64,000 nucleotides of DNA from Flavobacterium sp. LPB0248 (GTDB lineage Bacteria; Bacteroidota; Bacteroidia; Flavobacteriales; Flavobacteriaceae): positions 1,426,001-1,490,000 of the forward strand of contig NZ_CP058246.1 in assembly GCF_013388355.1 (NCBI RefSeq), written 5' to 3'. Numbering within the stretch: position 1 is the first letter of the stretch; each line of letters begins with the position of its first letter. Of the stretch, positions 38,697 through 45,782 are shown in pieces. Under the pieces are notes generated by a model. It did not search any database, was not told the origin of the DNA, and saw only the letters and a list, made by a program, of their open reading frames with translations. The position numbers and the translations under genes are program-made.

Positions 38697-39134
38697 TTAA
38701 AAAGGAGCATCTCCTGATACAGTTATACCCATAGATCTAGCTGTTCCAGCAACCATACTCATAGCTTTCTCAATTGTGAAAGCATTTAAGTCCGGCATTT
38801 TGTCTTCAGCAATAGTTCTAATTTGTTCCCAAGTAACGCTAGCTACTTTTTTACGATTAGGCTCACCAGAACCAGATTTTAGCTTTGCAGCTTCCATTAA
38901 CTGAACTGCTGCTGGAGGAGTCTTAACAACAAAATCAAATGATTTGTCTTTGTACACAGTGATTTGCACTGGACAAATTTTGCCAGGTTTATCTTGAGTT
39001 CTAGCATTAAATTGCTTACAAAACTCCATGATATTAACCCCAGCAGCTCCTAAAGCAGGTCCAACCGGTGGCGACGGGTTCGCAGCACCTCCCTTAACTT
39101 GTAGTTTAACTACCTTACTAATTTCTTTAGCCAT
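38697..39134 (-). CDS. rplK: Ribosomal protein uL11
   Basis: 50S protein at the GTPase-associated centre; needed for stringent-response activation of RelA in many bacteria. The start MAKEISKVV (39134) is preferred over an upstream in-frame ATG at 39161 because it matches the normal N-terminus and length (145 residues). The proline-rich [23 protein letters not shown] motif of the N-terminal domain is visible as consecutive short segments. The 67-bp gap to nusG contains a hairpin. Confidence 0.97.
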   Translation of the reverse strand: MAKEISKVVKLQVKGGAANPSPPVGPALGAAGVNIMEFCKQFNARTQDKPGKICPVQITVYKDKSFDFVVKTPPAAVQLMEAAKLKSGSGEPNRKKVASVTWEQIRTIAEDKMPDLNAFTIEKAMSMVAGTARSMGITVSGDAPF

Positions 39135-39148
39135 TTTTAAAAAATTTA

Positions 39149-39192
39149 ACACTGTAATCAATGGAAGCGATTACAATGGTTTATTATAGTGT
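39149..39192 (-). promoter_or_regulatory. Structured leader before rplK (candidate L1 autoregulatory site)
   Basis: TGTAATC (39153-39159) pairs with GATTACA (39169-39175), and flanking ACACT/AGTGT can extend the fold. It is positioned where other bacteria have the L1-binding site of the rplKA mRNA. Confidence 0.45.
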
Positions 39193-39201
39193 AACAAAAA
39201 A

Positions 39202-39756
39202 TTATACTTTTTCTACTTGCATAAAACTTAATTCTAATGGAGTTTTTCTTCCGAAAATCTTAACCATTACCTCAAGCTTACGCTTTTCTTCATTGATCTT
39301 CTCAACAGATCCGTTAAATCCATTGAAAGGTCCATCAATAACCTTAACCGTTTCCCCAACACTAAATGGAATAGAACGAGTATCCGTATTTACAGCTAAC
39401 TCATCTACCTTACCTAACATACGGTTTACTTCAGAAAGTCTTAAAGGAACAGGTTCTCCACCCTTAGTTTCTCCCAAAAATCCAATAACACTAGTAATTG
39501 ACTTAATAATATGAGGGATTTCACCAACTAAGTTAGCTTCAATCATAACATATCCAGGAAAGTAAACTTTATCCTTAGATGATTTTTTCCCATCTTTTAC
39601 AGTAACTACTTTTTCAGTAGGAACTAAAACCTGAGAAACATAATCCTCCATACCTAATCTCGCAATCTCAGTCTCGATATAAGCTTTCACTTTATTTTCT
39701 TGACCACTAACTGCTCTAACTACGTACCATTTTTTCACATTATTATCTGCCATCAC
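39202..39756 (-). CDS. nusG: Transcription elongation/termination factor NusG
   Basis: General elongation factor that binds the RNA polymerase clamp and couples transcription to translation through uS10 or to Rho. The 184 residues contain the NGN domain (KKWYVVRAVSGQENKV, GYVMIEANL) and a C-terminal KOW domain with VKVIDGPFNGFNG. It starts 7 bp after the secE stop. The secE-nusG-rplKAJL-rpoBC order is the classical one. Confidence 0.98.
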   Translation of the reverse strand: MMADNNVKKWYVVRAVSGQENKVKAYIETEIARLGMEDYVSQVLVPTEKVVTVKDGKKSSKDKVYFPGYVMIEANLVGEIPHIIKSITSVIGFLGETKGGEPVPLRLSEVNRMLGKVDELAVNTDTRSIPFSVGETVKVIDGPFNGFNGSVEKINEEKRKLEVMVKIFGRKTPLELSFMQVEKV

Positions 39757-39763
39757 AAAAAAA

Positions 39764-39961
39764 TTATCCTTTTAACCAGTTAAAAAATCCAGCCAAAGCT
39801 TTTGCAAAAAATTCGTCTACTCCCCATGTTGCCAAAGCGAATAAAATCGAAAATACAGCCACAACAATTGTCAATTTTTGAACTTCAGCCCAAGCTGGCC
39901 AAGTAACATTTGACTTTAACTCTTCGAAAGCCTCTGATAAATAATTAGTAACTTTTGTCAT
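39764..39961 (-). CDS. secE: Preprotein translocase subunit SecE
   Basis: Small essential subunit that stabilises SecY in the inner-membrane translocon. The 65-residue form is the short type with a single membrane helix at about 30-50, preceded by the conserved amphipathic region YLSEAFEELKSNVTWPAWAE. It lies 18 bp downstream of tRNA-Trp and upstream of nusG. Confidence 0.96.
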   Translation of the reverse strand: MTKVTNYLSEAFEELKSNVTWPAWAEVQKLTIVVAVFSILFALATWGVDEFFAKALAGFFNWLKG

Positions 39962-39979
39962 TTGATATATTTTTTATTG

Positions 39980-40050
39980 CACGGGCGGAGGGATTCGAAC
40001 CCCCATCAACGGTTTTGGAGACCGCTATTCTACCCTTGAACTACGCCCGT
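39980..40050 (-). tRNA. trnW: tRNA-Trp (CCA)
   Basis: Acceptor arms ACGGGCG and CGCCCGT pair fully and the discriminator is G. The anticodon stem GCGGT/ACCGT holds the loop CTCCAAA with anticodon CCA. The T-arm GGGGGTTCGAATCCC is intact. No CCA tail is encoded. It lies between tuf and secE, as in many bacteria. Confidence 0.97.
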
Positions 40051-40054
40051 AATT

Positions 40055-40091
40055 AAAGCCAGTGATTTCAAATTAAGAAATCACTGGCTTT
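40055..40091 (-). terminator. 15-bp hairpin between tuf and tRNA-Trp
   Basis: AAAGCCAGTGATTTC (40055-40069) pairs perfectly with GAAATCACTGGCTTT (40077-40091). Only TTT follows on the minus strand before the tRNA begins 4 nt later, so termination may be partial; it may also guide processing of the tRNA. Confidence 0.7.
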
Positions 40092-40106
40092 TATTTATTT
40101 ATAGAA

Positions 40107-41294
40107 TTACTCTACGATTTCAGTAACCTGACCAGCACCAACTGTTCTACCACCTTCACGGATAGCGAAACGTAAACCTACGTTCATAGCGATTGGGCTT
40201 AATAAAGCAACCTCAATAGTTAAGTTATCACCTGGCATTACCATCTCTACACCTGCTGGTAAAGTAATAACTCCTGTTACGTCAGTTGTACGTACGTAGA
40301 ACTGTGGACGGTAGTTATTGTGGAATGGAGTGTGACGTCCACCTTCTTCTTTTTTCAAGATATAAACCTCAGCTTTGAATTTAGCGTGTGGTTTTACTGA
40401 ACCTGGCTTAATAATAACCATACCTCTTTTGATATCAGCTTTATCAATACCTCTTAACAATAAACCTACGTTATCTCCAGCTTCACCTCTATCAAGGATT
40501 TTACGGAACATCTCAACTCCTGTAATAGTAGAAGTTAATTTTTCAGCTCCCATACCAATGATTTCAACAGGATCTCCAGTGTTAGCAACTCCAGTTTCGA
40601 TACGACCTGTAGCAACAGTTCCACGACCTGTAATTGTAAATACGTCCTCAACTGGCATCAAGAATGGCTTAGCAACGTCACGTACTGGCTCTTCGATCCA
40701 GTTGTCAACAGCTTCCATTAATTCGATAATTTTAGGTACCCAGTTTGGATCATTGTTTAATCCTCCTAAAGCAGAACCTTGAACTACAGGACCATTATCT
40801 CCATCATATTCGTAGAAAGATAATAAATCTCTAATTTCCATTTCAACAAGCTCTAATAACTCAGCATCATCAACCATATCCACTTTGTTCATGAAAACAA
40901 CGATTCTTGGAATACCAACCTGACGACCTAAAAGGATGTGCTCACGAGTTTGTGGCATTGGACCATCTGTAGCAGCAACTACTAAGATAGCTCCGTCCAT
41001 TTGAGCAGCACCAGTAACCATGTTCTTTACGTAATCCGCGTGACCTGGACAGTCAACGTGAGCGTAGTGACGGTTAGCAGTTTCGTACTCTACGTGTGAT
41101 GTATTAATAGTAATACCTCTTTCTTTCTCCTCTGGAGCGTTATCGATTTGATCAAACGATTTTGCTTGACAGTAACCAGCATCTGATAATACTTTTGTAA
41201 TTGCAGCAGTTAATGTAGTTTTTCCGTGATCTACGTGTCCAATTGTACCTATGTTTAAGTGCGGTTTGGAACGATTAAAATTCTCCTTTGCCAT
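40107..41294 (-). CDS. tuf: Elongation factor Tu
   Basis: GTPase that delivers aminoacyl-tRNA to the ribosome. The 395 residues carry G1 GHVDHGKT (19-26), the switch region RGITINT, G3 DCPGHADY and G4 NKVDMVD. Domains II and III are complete. It lies between tRNA-Thr(GGU) and tRNA-Trp, the same order as E. coli tufB. The leader is A-rich with no Shine-Dalgarno sequence despite the very high expression expected. Confidence 0.99.
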   Translation of the reverse strand: MAKENFNRSKPHLNIGTIGHVDHGKTTLTAAITKVLSDAGYCQAKSFDQIDNAPEEKERGITINTSHVEYETANRHYAHVDCPGHADYVKNMVTGAAQMDGAILVVAATDGPMPQTREHILLGRQVGIPRIVVFMNKVDMVDDAELLELVEMEIRDLLSFYEYDGDNGPVVQGSALGGLNNDPNWVPKIIELMEAVDNWIEEPVRDVAKPFLMPVEDVFTITGRGTVATGRIETGVANTGDPVEIIGMGAEKLTSTITGVEMFRKILDRGEAGDNVGLLLRGIDKADIKRGMVIIKPGSVKPHAKFKAEVYILKKEEGGRHTPFHNNYRPQFYVRTTDVTGVITLPAGVEMVMPGDNLTIEVALLSPIAMNVGLRFAIREGGRTVGAGQVTEIVE

Positions 41295-41349
41295 TTTACT
41301 TAATTTTTAATCTTAGTTATATATTAATTTTCAATTTCCTACTTACTTG

Positions 41350-41421
41350 AGCCAATGTCGGGATTTGAACCCGAGACCTCTTCCTTACCAAGGAAGCACT
41401 CTACCCCTGAGCTACACCGGC
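41350..41421 (-). tRNA. trnT: tRNA-Thr (GGT)
   Basis: GCCGGTG pairs with CATTGGC using two G-U pairs. The anticodon stem CTTCC/GGAAG holds the loop TTGGTAA with anticodon GGT. The T-arm GGGTTCAAATCCC is intact. It lies 55 bp upstream of tuf. Confidence 0.96.
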
Positions 41422-41512
41422 AGAGAGTTCCGATTTGAGATTTCCGAATCCAAACCTCAGATTTTCAACAATCTAAAATCCAAGACCCAAAATCTTAACC
41501 TCTTTTTTGTTG

Positions 41513-41593
41513 TGGGGAGAGCAGGATTCGAACCTGCGAAGTTCACACAGCAGATTTACAGTCTGCCCTCGTTGGCCGCTTGAGTATCTCCCC
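41513..41593 (-). tRNA. trnY: tRNA-Tyr (GTA)
   Basis: GGGGAGA pairs with TCTCCCC. The anticodon stem GCAGA/TCTGC holds the loop CTGTAAA with anticodon GTA. A long variable arm makes it 81 nt, as expected for a class II tRNA. Confidence 0.96.
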
Positions 41594-41653
41594 TAATTTT
41601 AAAATTCCATCATTTTAAAGAACCAAATTTCAAATCGCATTTGAAATTTTCTG

Positions 41654-41727
41654 AGCCGATAGAGGGACTCGAACCCACGACCTGCTGATTACAAATCAGC
41701 TGCTCTAGCCAGCTGAGCTACATCGGC
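41654..41727 (-). tRNA. trnT: tRNA-Thr (TGT)
   Basis: GCCGATG pairs with TATCGGC. The anticodon stem GCTGA/TCAGC holds the loop TTTGTAA with anticodon TGT. It is the first gene after the operon promoter at 41765-41795. Confidence 0.96.
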
Positions 41728-41736
41728 GAATGCATT

Positions 41737-41763
41737 AAAAAAGTCCGCTATTTCTAACGGACT
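41737..41763 (-). terminator. Terminator-like hairpin at the start of the tRNA/tuf operon
   Basis: AGTCCGTTA pairs with TAGCGGACT (one G-T pair) around a GAAA loop (41742-41763), followed by a run of six T on the minus strand. It probably ends raiA transcripts. Its upstream edge is 1 nt from the -7 element of the tRNA operon promoter. Confidence 0.8.
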
Positions 41764-41764
41764 G

Positions 41765-41795
41765 CAAATGTAGCTATTTTATCTTTTAATCAAAA
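41765..41795 (-). promoter_or_regulatory. Promoter of the tRNA-Thr/Tyr/Thr-tuf operon
   Basis: TACATTTG (41765-41772) is an exact -7 element. TTTTG (41791-41795) lies 18 nt upstream as a -33 element. This is the best complete Bacteroidetes-type promoter in the window. Confidence 0.82.
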
Positions 41796-41817
41796 CATTT
41801 TTTCAAAAAAATTTCAA

Positions 41818-42120
41818 TTAAATATGCGCTCTTATTTTTTCCTTCCTTTTTACAAGCAAACGTTCTAACGACTCTGCAGAAAGCTCAACCGCCTCTTCAA
41901 ATGTTTTACACTGTTTTTTTACCAAAAAATCATCACCAGGAACATTAATCTTTATCTCCACCATCTTATTTTCTTTATCACTAGTTCTTTCTACTTTTAA
42001 AAAAACATCTGATGAAACCACTCGATCGTAGTATTTCTCTAGCTTACCCATTCTTTCCTGAATAAAATCGACCAATTTTCTGTCGACAGTAAAATTAACT
42101 GCATGAACATCTACCTTCAT
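41818..42120 (-). CDS. hpf: Ribosome hibernation/translation-inhibitor protein (RaiA/HPF short form)
   Basis: A 100-residue protein of the S30AE family that binds idle 30S subunits at the decoding site in stationary phase. It shows the typical MKVDVHAVNFTVDRKLVDFIQERMGKL start (read here as the beta-alpha-beta fold) and the KMVEIKINVPGDDFLVKKQ strand. The short length lacks the C-terminal dimerisation domain of long HPF. It follows the recombinase by 32 bp and precedes the tRNA/tuf promoter. It shares a neighbourhood with rpsU, another ribosome-modulating gene. Confidence 0.93.
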   Translation of the reverse strand: MKVDVHAVNFTVDRKLVDFIQERMGKLEKYYDRVVSSDVFLKVERTSDKENKMVEIKINVPGDDFLVKKQCKTFEEAVELSAESLERLLVKRKEKIRAHI

Positions 42121-42152
42121 AATAAAAATTTTAGGATTAACATTTAGAACCG

Positions 42153-43046
42153 CTATTTACTTCTCGGATGCGCCCCCTTATATACTTTTTTAAGCTCCGC
42201 AAGACTATTATGAGTATAAACTTGTGTAGACGCCAAACTAGAATGCCCTAGCAATTCTTTAACTGAATTCAAATCTGCCCCATTATTCAAGAGGTGAGTT
42301 GCAAAGGTATGACGAAGCACATGCGGACTTTTTTTCACCTTTTCTGAGACCCTACTAAAGTATGAATTTATTAAACGATAAACAAAAGATTCGCTCAATT
42401 TTAACCCTTTTTTCGAAACAAAAAAATAATCTAAATCCACCAACCTCTCCAAATCACTCCTTTCCTTTATATAGGAATCAATTTGATCAGCAATAATCGG
42501 CAAAATCGGAATAATGCGCTCCTTATTTCTTTTCCCTAAAACCTTAATTGTATTACCTGAACGATCAACATTTTTAACCATCAAATGAATTAATTCCGCA
42601 CGACGCATTCCTGTAACATAAAACATCTCCACAATAAGCCTATCACGAATCTCTTCAAAACCAACAGGAACATCTATCACCTCAAGCAGATCTTTAAGCT
42701 CTTTTTCCGAAAAAGGAACCTGGATCACTTTTGGAGTTTTCAATGATTTATGCTTCATCATAGGACTAACCTCTATTTGTTTTGATTTTAAAAGAAACTT
42801 ATAAAAAGCCTTCAAAGAAGCCATTTTTCTATTAATAGAAACATTTGAAACATCCTGATCAACTAAAAAAACAATCCAGCTTCTCACCTGACCATAATTT
42901 ACCAAATCAATACTTTCCTGATCAAAAGACTCCTTCACAAAAGACTCAAAAGACATTATATCATTTAAGTAAGCCCCAACCGTATGCGAAGAATATTTTT
43001 TTTCCAGCAAAAGATAATCCGAAAAAGCCTCTTTATTCGTTTTCAT
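42153..43046 (-). CDS. xerC: Tyrosine recombinase, XerC/XerD type
   Basis: Site-specific recombinase of 297 residues, the usual length for XerC/D, which resolve chromosome dimers at dif. The N-terminal SAM-like core-binding domain covers about 1-85. The catalytic set is visible: Arg in YVTGMRRAEL, HVLRHTFATH (H and R), GHSSL (H) and the nucleophile Tyr in TQVYTH. Whether it is the XerC or XerD partner cannot be settled without the other copy. Its ATG is only about 24 bp beyond the rpsU terminator, so expression may depend on read-through. Confidence 0.88.
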   Translation of the reverse strand: MKTNKEAFSDYLLLEKKYSSHTVGAYLNDIMSFESFVKESFDQESIDLVNYGQVRSWIVFLVDQDVSNVSINRKMASLKAFYKFLLKSKQIEVSPMMKHKSLKTPKVIQVPFSEKELKDLLEVIDVPVGFEEIRDRLIVEMFYVTGMRRAELIHLMVKNVDRSGNTIKVLGKRNKERIIPILPIIADQIDSYIKERSDLERLVDLDYFFVSKKGLKLSESFVYRLINSYFSRVSEKVKKSPHVLRHTFATHLLNNGADLNSVKELLGHSSLASTQVYTHNSLAELKKVYKGAHPRSK

Positions 43047-43069
43047 AAAATCTAAAAATTAAGCATAAA

Positions 43070-43114
43070 AAAAACCGTTAGCATCAAAATTAAAACATTT
43101 TGACCACTAACGGT
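43070..43114 (-). terminator. Intrinsic terminator after rpsU
   Basis: ACCGTTAG pairs with CTAACGGT, with an inner TCAAAAT/ATTTTGA stem, and eight T follow on the minus strand. Confidence 0.93.
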
Positions 43115-43136
43115 AATTATTTTCTAAAAGCTGATA

Positions 43137-43331
43137 TTAACTTTCTAAACTATCTTTCAAGCCTTGAATGTAAGCCGCTTTTTGAATTTGAGCTCTTTTG
43201 ATAACAGAAGGCTTAATAAAAGCAGTACGTGCTCTTAATTGACGAACAGTTCCTGTTTTATCAAATTTTCTTTTATAGCGCTTTAATGCTCTATCGATAT
43301 TTTCTCCGTCTTTAATTGGTATAATTAACAT
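43137..43331 (-). CDS. rpsU: Ribosomal protein bS21
   Basis: Small basic 30S protein of 64 residues, MLIIPIKDGENIDRALKRYKRKF at the start. In F. johnsoniae bS21 helps bury the anti-Shine-Dalgarno tail of 16S rRNA, so ribosomes lacking bS21 can use Shine-Dalgarno sequences. This gene is preceded by a near-perfect AGGAGG (43341-43350 region), which fits reported autoregulation: low bS21 gives ribosomes that translate rpsU. It has an exact -7 promoter element and a strong terminator. Confidence 0.97.
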   Translation of the reverse strand: MLIIPIKDGENIDRALKRYKRKFDKTGTVRQLRARTAFIKPSVIKRAQIQKAAYIQGLKDSLES

Positions 43332-43340
43332 AATATAGAC

Positions 43341-43350
43341 ACCTCCTCTC
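43341..43350 (-). promoter_or_regulatory. Strong Shine-Dalgarno sequence of rpsU
   Basis: The leader reads GAGAGGAGGT, ending 9 nt before the ATG. This is close to a full complement of the 16S rRNA tail and unlike the A-rich, Shine-Dalgarno-free leaders of neighbouring genes, including tuf. Confidence 0.9.
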
Positions 43351-43360
43351 GTTAAGGCTG

Positions 43361-43368
43361 CAAATGTA
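43361..43368 (-). promoter_or_regulatory. -7 promoter element of rpsU
   Basis: TACATTTG is an exact TAnnTTTG match, followed by CAGCC. The same 11 nt, TACATTTGCAG, occur in the tRNA/tuf promoter. Confidence 0.75.
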
Positions 43369-43477
43369 TGTATTAATTATTAATTATGAGTTATAAATTT
43401 TGAATTATTTTTCATTTACGGCTTAAAACCGGAAAGAAAACCATTCCTCATGCACTGCATTTACCTTTTAAACGCTA

Positions 43478-44617
43478 TTATTTCAATAGATTTCTAGAAA
43501 TAACCAACTTTTGAATTTCAGTTGTTCCTTCTCCTATAGTACATAATTTAGAATCTCTGTAGAACTTTTCTACCGGAAAATCTTTAGTGTAACCATAACC
43601 TCCATGGATCTGAACGGCATCATTTGCAATTTTTACACATGCTTCAGAAGCATACATTTTAGCCATTGCACCAGCAGTTGCTACTTGTTTATGCTGTTGT
43701 TTTAAAAACGCAGCTTTATGAAGCAATAATTCCGAAGCCTCAATTTCTGTTGCCATATCAGCCAATTTAAAAGAGATTCCCTGAAAATTACTAATAGGTT
43801 GACCAAACTGATGTCTTTCTTTTGAATATTTCAAAGCCGCTTCATAAGCTCCTTTAGCAATTCCTAAAGACAGAGCTCCAATGGAGATTCTTCCTCCATC
43901 AAGAATTTTCATAGCCTGAACAAAACCCTCTCCTACTTCTCCTAATCTATTCGCATCGGGAACACGGCAGCTGTCAAAAACCAACTCAGCAGTTTCACTT
44001 GCTCTCATTCCTAATTTATTTTCTTTCTTACCTGACGAAAAACCTTTCATACCTTTTTCAAATACAAAAGCTGTCATTCCTTTAGAATCACCTTTTTCAC
44101 CAGTACGAACTATTACAACAGCGATATCTCCAGATATACCATGCGTAATAAAGTTTTTTGCTCCATTTACAATCCAATGATCACCATCTTTAACCGCAGT
44201 TGTATTCATTCCTCCTGCATCAGAACCTGTATTATGTTCGGTTAGACCCCACGCTCCTATATGTTCGGCTGTAGCCAATTTCGGAAGCCATTTTTTCTTT
44301 TGTTCTTCATTTCCAAAAGTTAAGATATGATTGGTGCATAAAGAGTTATGCGCCGCAACCGACAATCCTATTGACGGATCTACTTTAGAAATTTCTTCGA
44401 TTATTGTAACATATTCATAATAACCTAAACCCGAACCGCCATATTCCTCTGGAACCAAAACTCCCATGAAGCCCATCTCGCCAAGTTGTTTAAATAACTT
44501 AATTGGAAAAATTTGCGCTTCATCCCATTCCATTATATAAGGTCTAATATTCTTTTCTGCAAAATCTTTTATAGACTGCGCAATCATTAGTTGTGTTTCG
44601 TTGTAATCAAAGTTCAT
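43478..44617 (-). CDS. Acyl-CoA dehydrogenase
   Basis: FAD-dependent enzyme for the first step of fatty-acid or branched-chain acyl-CoA oxidation, 379 residues. Visible motifs are the FAD/substrate loop [16 protein letters not shown], the KNFITHG segment and the C-terminal GEGTTEIQ, whose first glutamate is the likely catalytic base. Closest in style to short-chain/butyryl-CoA dehydrogenases. It lies 15 bp downstream of the helix-hairpin-helix gene, but a TATATTTG element inside that gene's 3' end may give it its own promoter. Confidence 0.94.
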   Translation of the reverse strand: MNFDYNETQLMIAQSIKDFAEKNIRPYIMEWDEAQIFPIKLFKQLGEMGFMGVLVPEEYGGSGLGYYEYVTIIEEISKVDPSIGLSVAAHNSLCTNHILTFGNEEQKKKWLPKLATAEHIGAWGLTEHNTGSDAGGMNTTAVKDGDHWIVNGAKNFITHGISGDIAVVIVRTGEKGDSKGMTAFVFEKGMKGFSSGKKENKLGMRASETAELVFDSCRVPDANRLGEVGEGFVQAMKILDGGRISIGALSLGIAKGAYEAALKYSKERHQFGQPISNFQGISFKLADMATEIEASELLLHKAAFLKQQHKQVATAGAMAKMYASEACVKIANDAVQIHGGYGYTKDFPVEKFYRDSKLCTIGEGTTEIQKLVISRNLLK

Positions 44618-44631
44618 GAGTTAGTTTCTTT

Positions 44632-45519
44632 TTAGAACTCCAAATATAAACTAATTATTTTTGCTTTTTCAACAGGAAAATCTTTAATTTTTGCTAAATC
44701 CTCAATATTATTAAAATTCCCATTCATACTTCGATAAGTTACTATTTGTTTTGCAAGACCATATTTAAAGTACGAAAACTGAGCCAACTCCTTTAATGAC
44801 GCATCATTTACATTTATTTTCTTCAAGGTTGAAGGAATCACAACTTTAAAGTGACTATTTAATTCATTTATAACTTCTGGCGAAAGTCCCCAAACATCTT
44901 TCAACTGCTCCATTGACACAAAAGAGCCTAAAATTTCTTTTTGGTTTAATATTCTTGTTGAAAGCCCTTCTCCTATTCCATAGATTTTCATTAAATCTTC
45001 TTTAGTAGCTTGATTGATATCTAATATTTCAACTCTTTCTTTTTTTGGAAAACTTTTTATACCAAAATCTTTTTTCTCAATGCTATAATTATTTTTACTC
45101 TGTTTCCAATCTGGAAATTTAAATAAAGGAGAAATTACATTTAATAGTGAATCTGAAATACCAGTCACTTTTTGAAACTCCTCTGCTGAGTTTACATATT
45201 TATTCTCTTTTCGAAATGCCATTAAACGATCGATTTCTTGTACCGACATTCCTAGCTTGTATCCTTTATAATCAGAAATAAAATTAGGATTAAAAAGATA
45301 ATTAATTGGCTTCACATTATTATTCGTTAATTTCTCCTGATCAATTTCTGATTGTAAAGCAAGCCATTCTTCTTTTTCTTGGCTTTTAGTTTCAGAAATA
45401 TTAAAATCAGATAAAAAATAAAATAGCTGCAAACCTATCATTATAATGAAAAGCATAAAAATGCCTATTCGTTGCTGTTTTGTAAAATGAAAACAACTAT
45501 TTAAAAACTTAAAATTCAT
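44632..45519 (-). CDS. ComEA-like helix-hairpin-helix protein, membrane anchored
   Basis: A protein of about 295 residues from MNFKFLNSC. An ATG 30 bp upstream (45549) is also in frame, but the TAAATTTG promoter at 45561-45568 would leave it almost no leader. A membrane helix is at about 21-40 (IGIFMLFIIMIGLQLFYFL). The rest holds repeated helix-hairpin-helix motifs of the ComEA/PulK kind: LDINQATKEDLMKIYGIGEG, INVNDASLKELAQF and similar. Such motifs bind DNA non-specifically, so DNA uptake is possible, but no competence genes are near. Function is uncertain. Confidence 0.82.
   Translation of the reverse strand: MNFKFLNSCFHFTKQQRIGIFMLFIIMIGLQLFYFLSDFNISETKSQEKEEWLALQSEIDQEKLTNNNVKPINYLFNPNFISDYKGYKLGMSVQEIDRLMAFRKENKYVNSAEEFQKVTGISDSLLNVISPLFKFPDWKQSKNNYSIEKKDFGIKSFPKKERVEILDINQATKEDLMKIYGIGEGLSTRILNQKEILGSFVSMEQLKDVWGLSPEVINELNSHFKVVIPSTLKKINVNDASLKELAQFSYFKYGLAKQIVTYRSMNGNFNNIEDLAKIKDFPVEKAKIISLYLEF
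44641..44648 (-). promoter_or_regulatory. -7 promoter element for the acyl-CoA dehydrogenase
   Basis: TATATTTG on the minus strand is an exact match, 24 bp before the ATG and within the last codons of the upstream gene. Confidence 0.45.
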
Positions 45520-45560
45520 CGCAAAAAGTGTTTTTAAAAAATAAAACAAGAAAAATCTTT

Positions 45561-45568
45561 CAAATTTA
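45561..45568 (-). promoter_or_regulatory. -7 promoter element for the helix-hairpin-helix gene
   Basis: TAAATTTG is an exact TAnnTTTG match, about 42 bp before the preferred ATG. Confidence 0.5.
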
Positions 45569-45742
45569 TCAAGAAAATAAGTAAGAAAAGTAGTTTTTAA
45601 AAAATTATCGAATCTCTTATAAAAGACCTATTAATTTAATGAATATCAATACTTAGAGAAAGTTTCTTACGACTACTGTAAAAAAATCAAAGATTTTATA
45701 ACTTAAAAGATGATAATTGTTTTTATTTTTTGCAAAAAACAA

Positions 45743-45750
45743 TACATTTG
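45743..45750 (+). promoter_or_regulatory. -7 promoter element for the cationic amino-acid permease
   Basis: TACATTTG is an exact match followed by GCAC, 33 bp before the ATG. Confidence 0.6.
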
Positions 45751-45782
45751 GCACTTAATAACAAATAAACCAATAAAATAAT

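Noticed and set aside
41347..41583. 78-residue plus-strand ORF with RDLNPRPLPYQG and GRAGFEPAK segments
   Set aside because: It is the antisense translation of tRNA-Thr and tRNA-Tyr; this is a well-known spurious protein pattern.
42153..43046. Tyrosine recombinase as evidence for an integrated mobile element
   Set aside because: Length and motifs fit housekeeping XerC/D, it lies in a conserved core block, and no att-like repeats or phage genes flank it.
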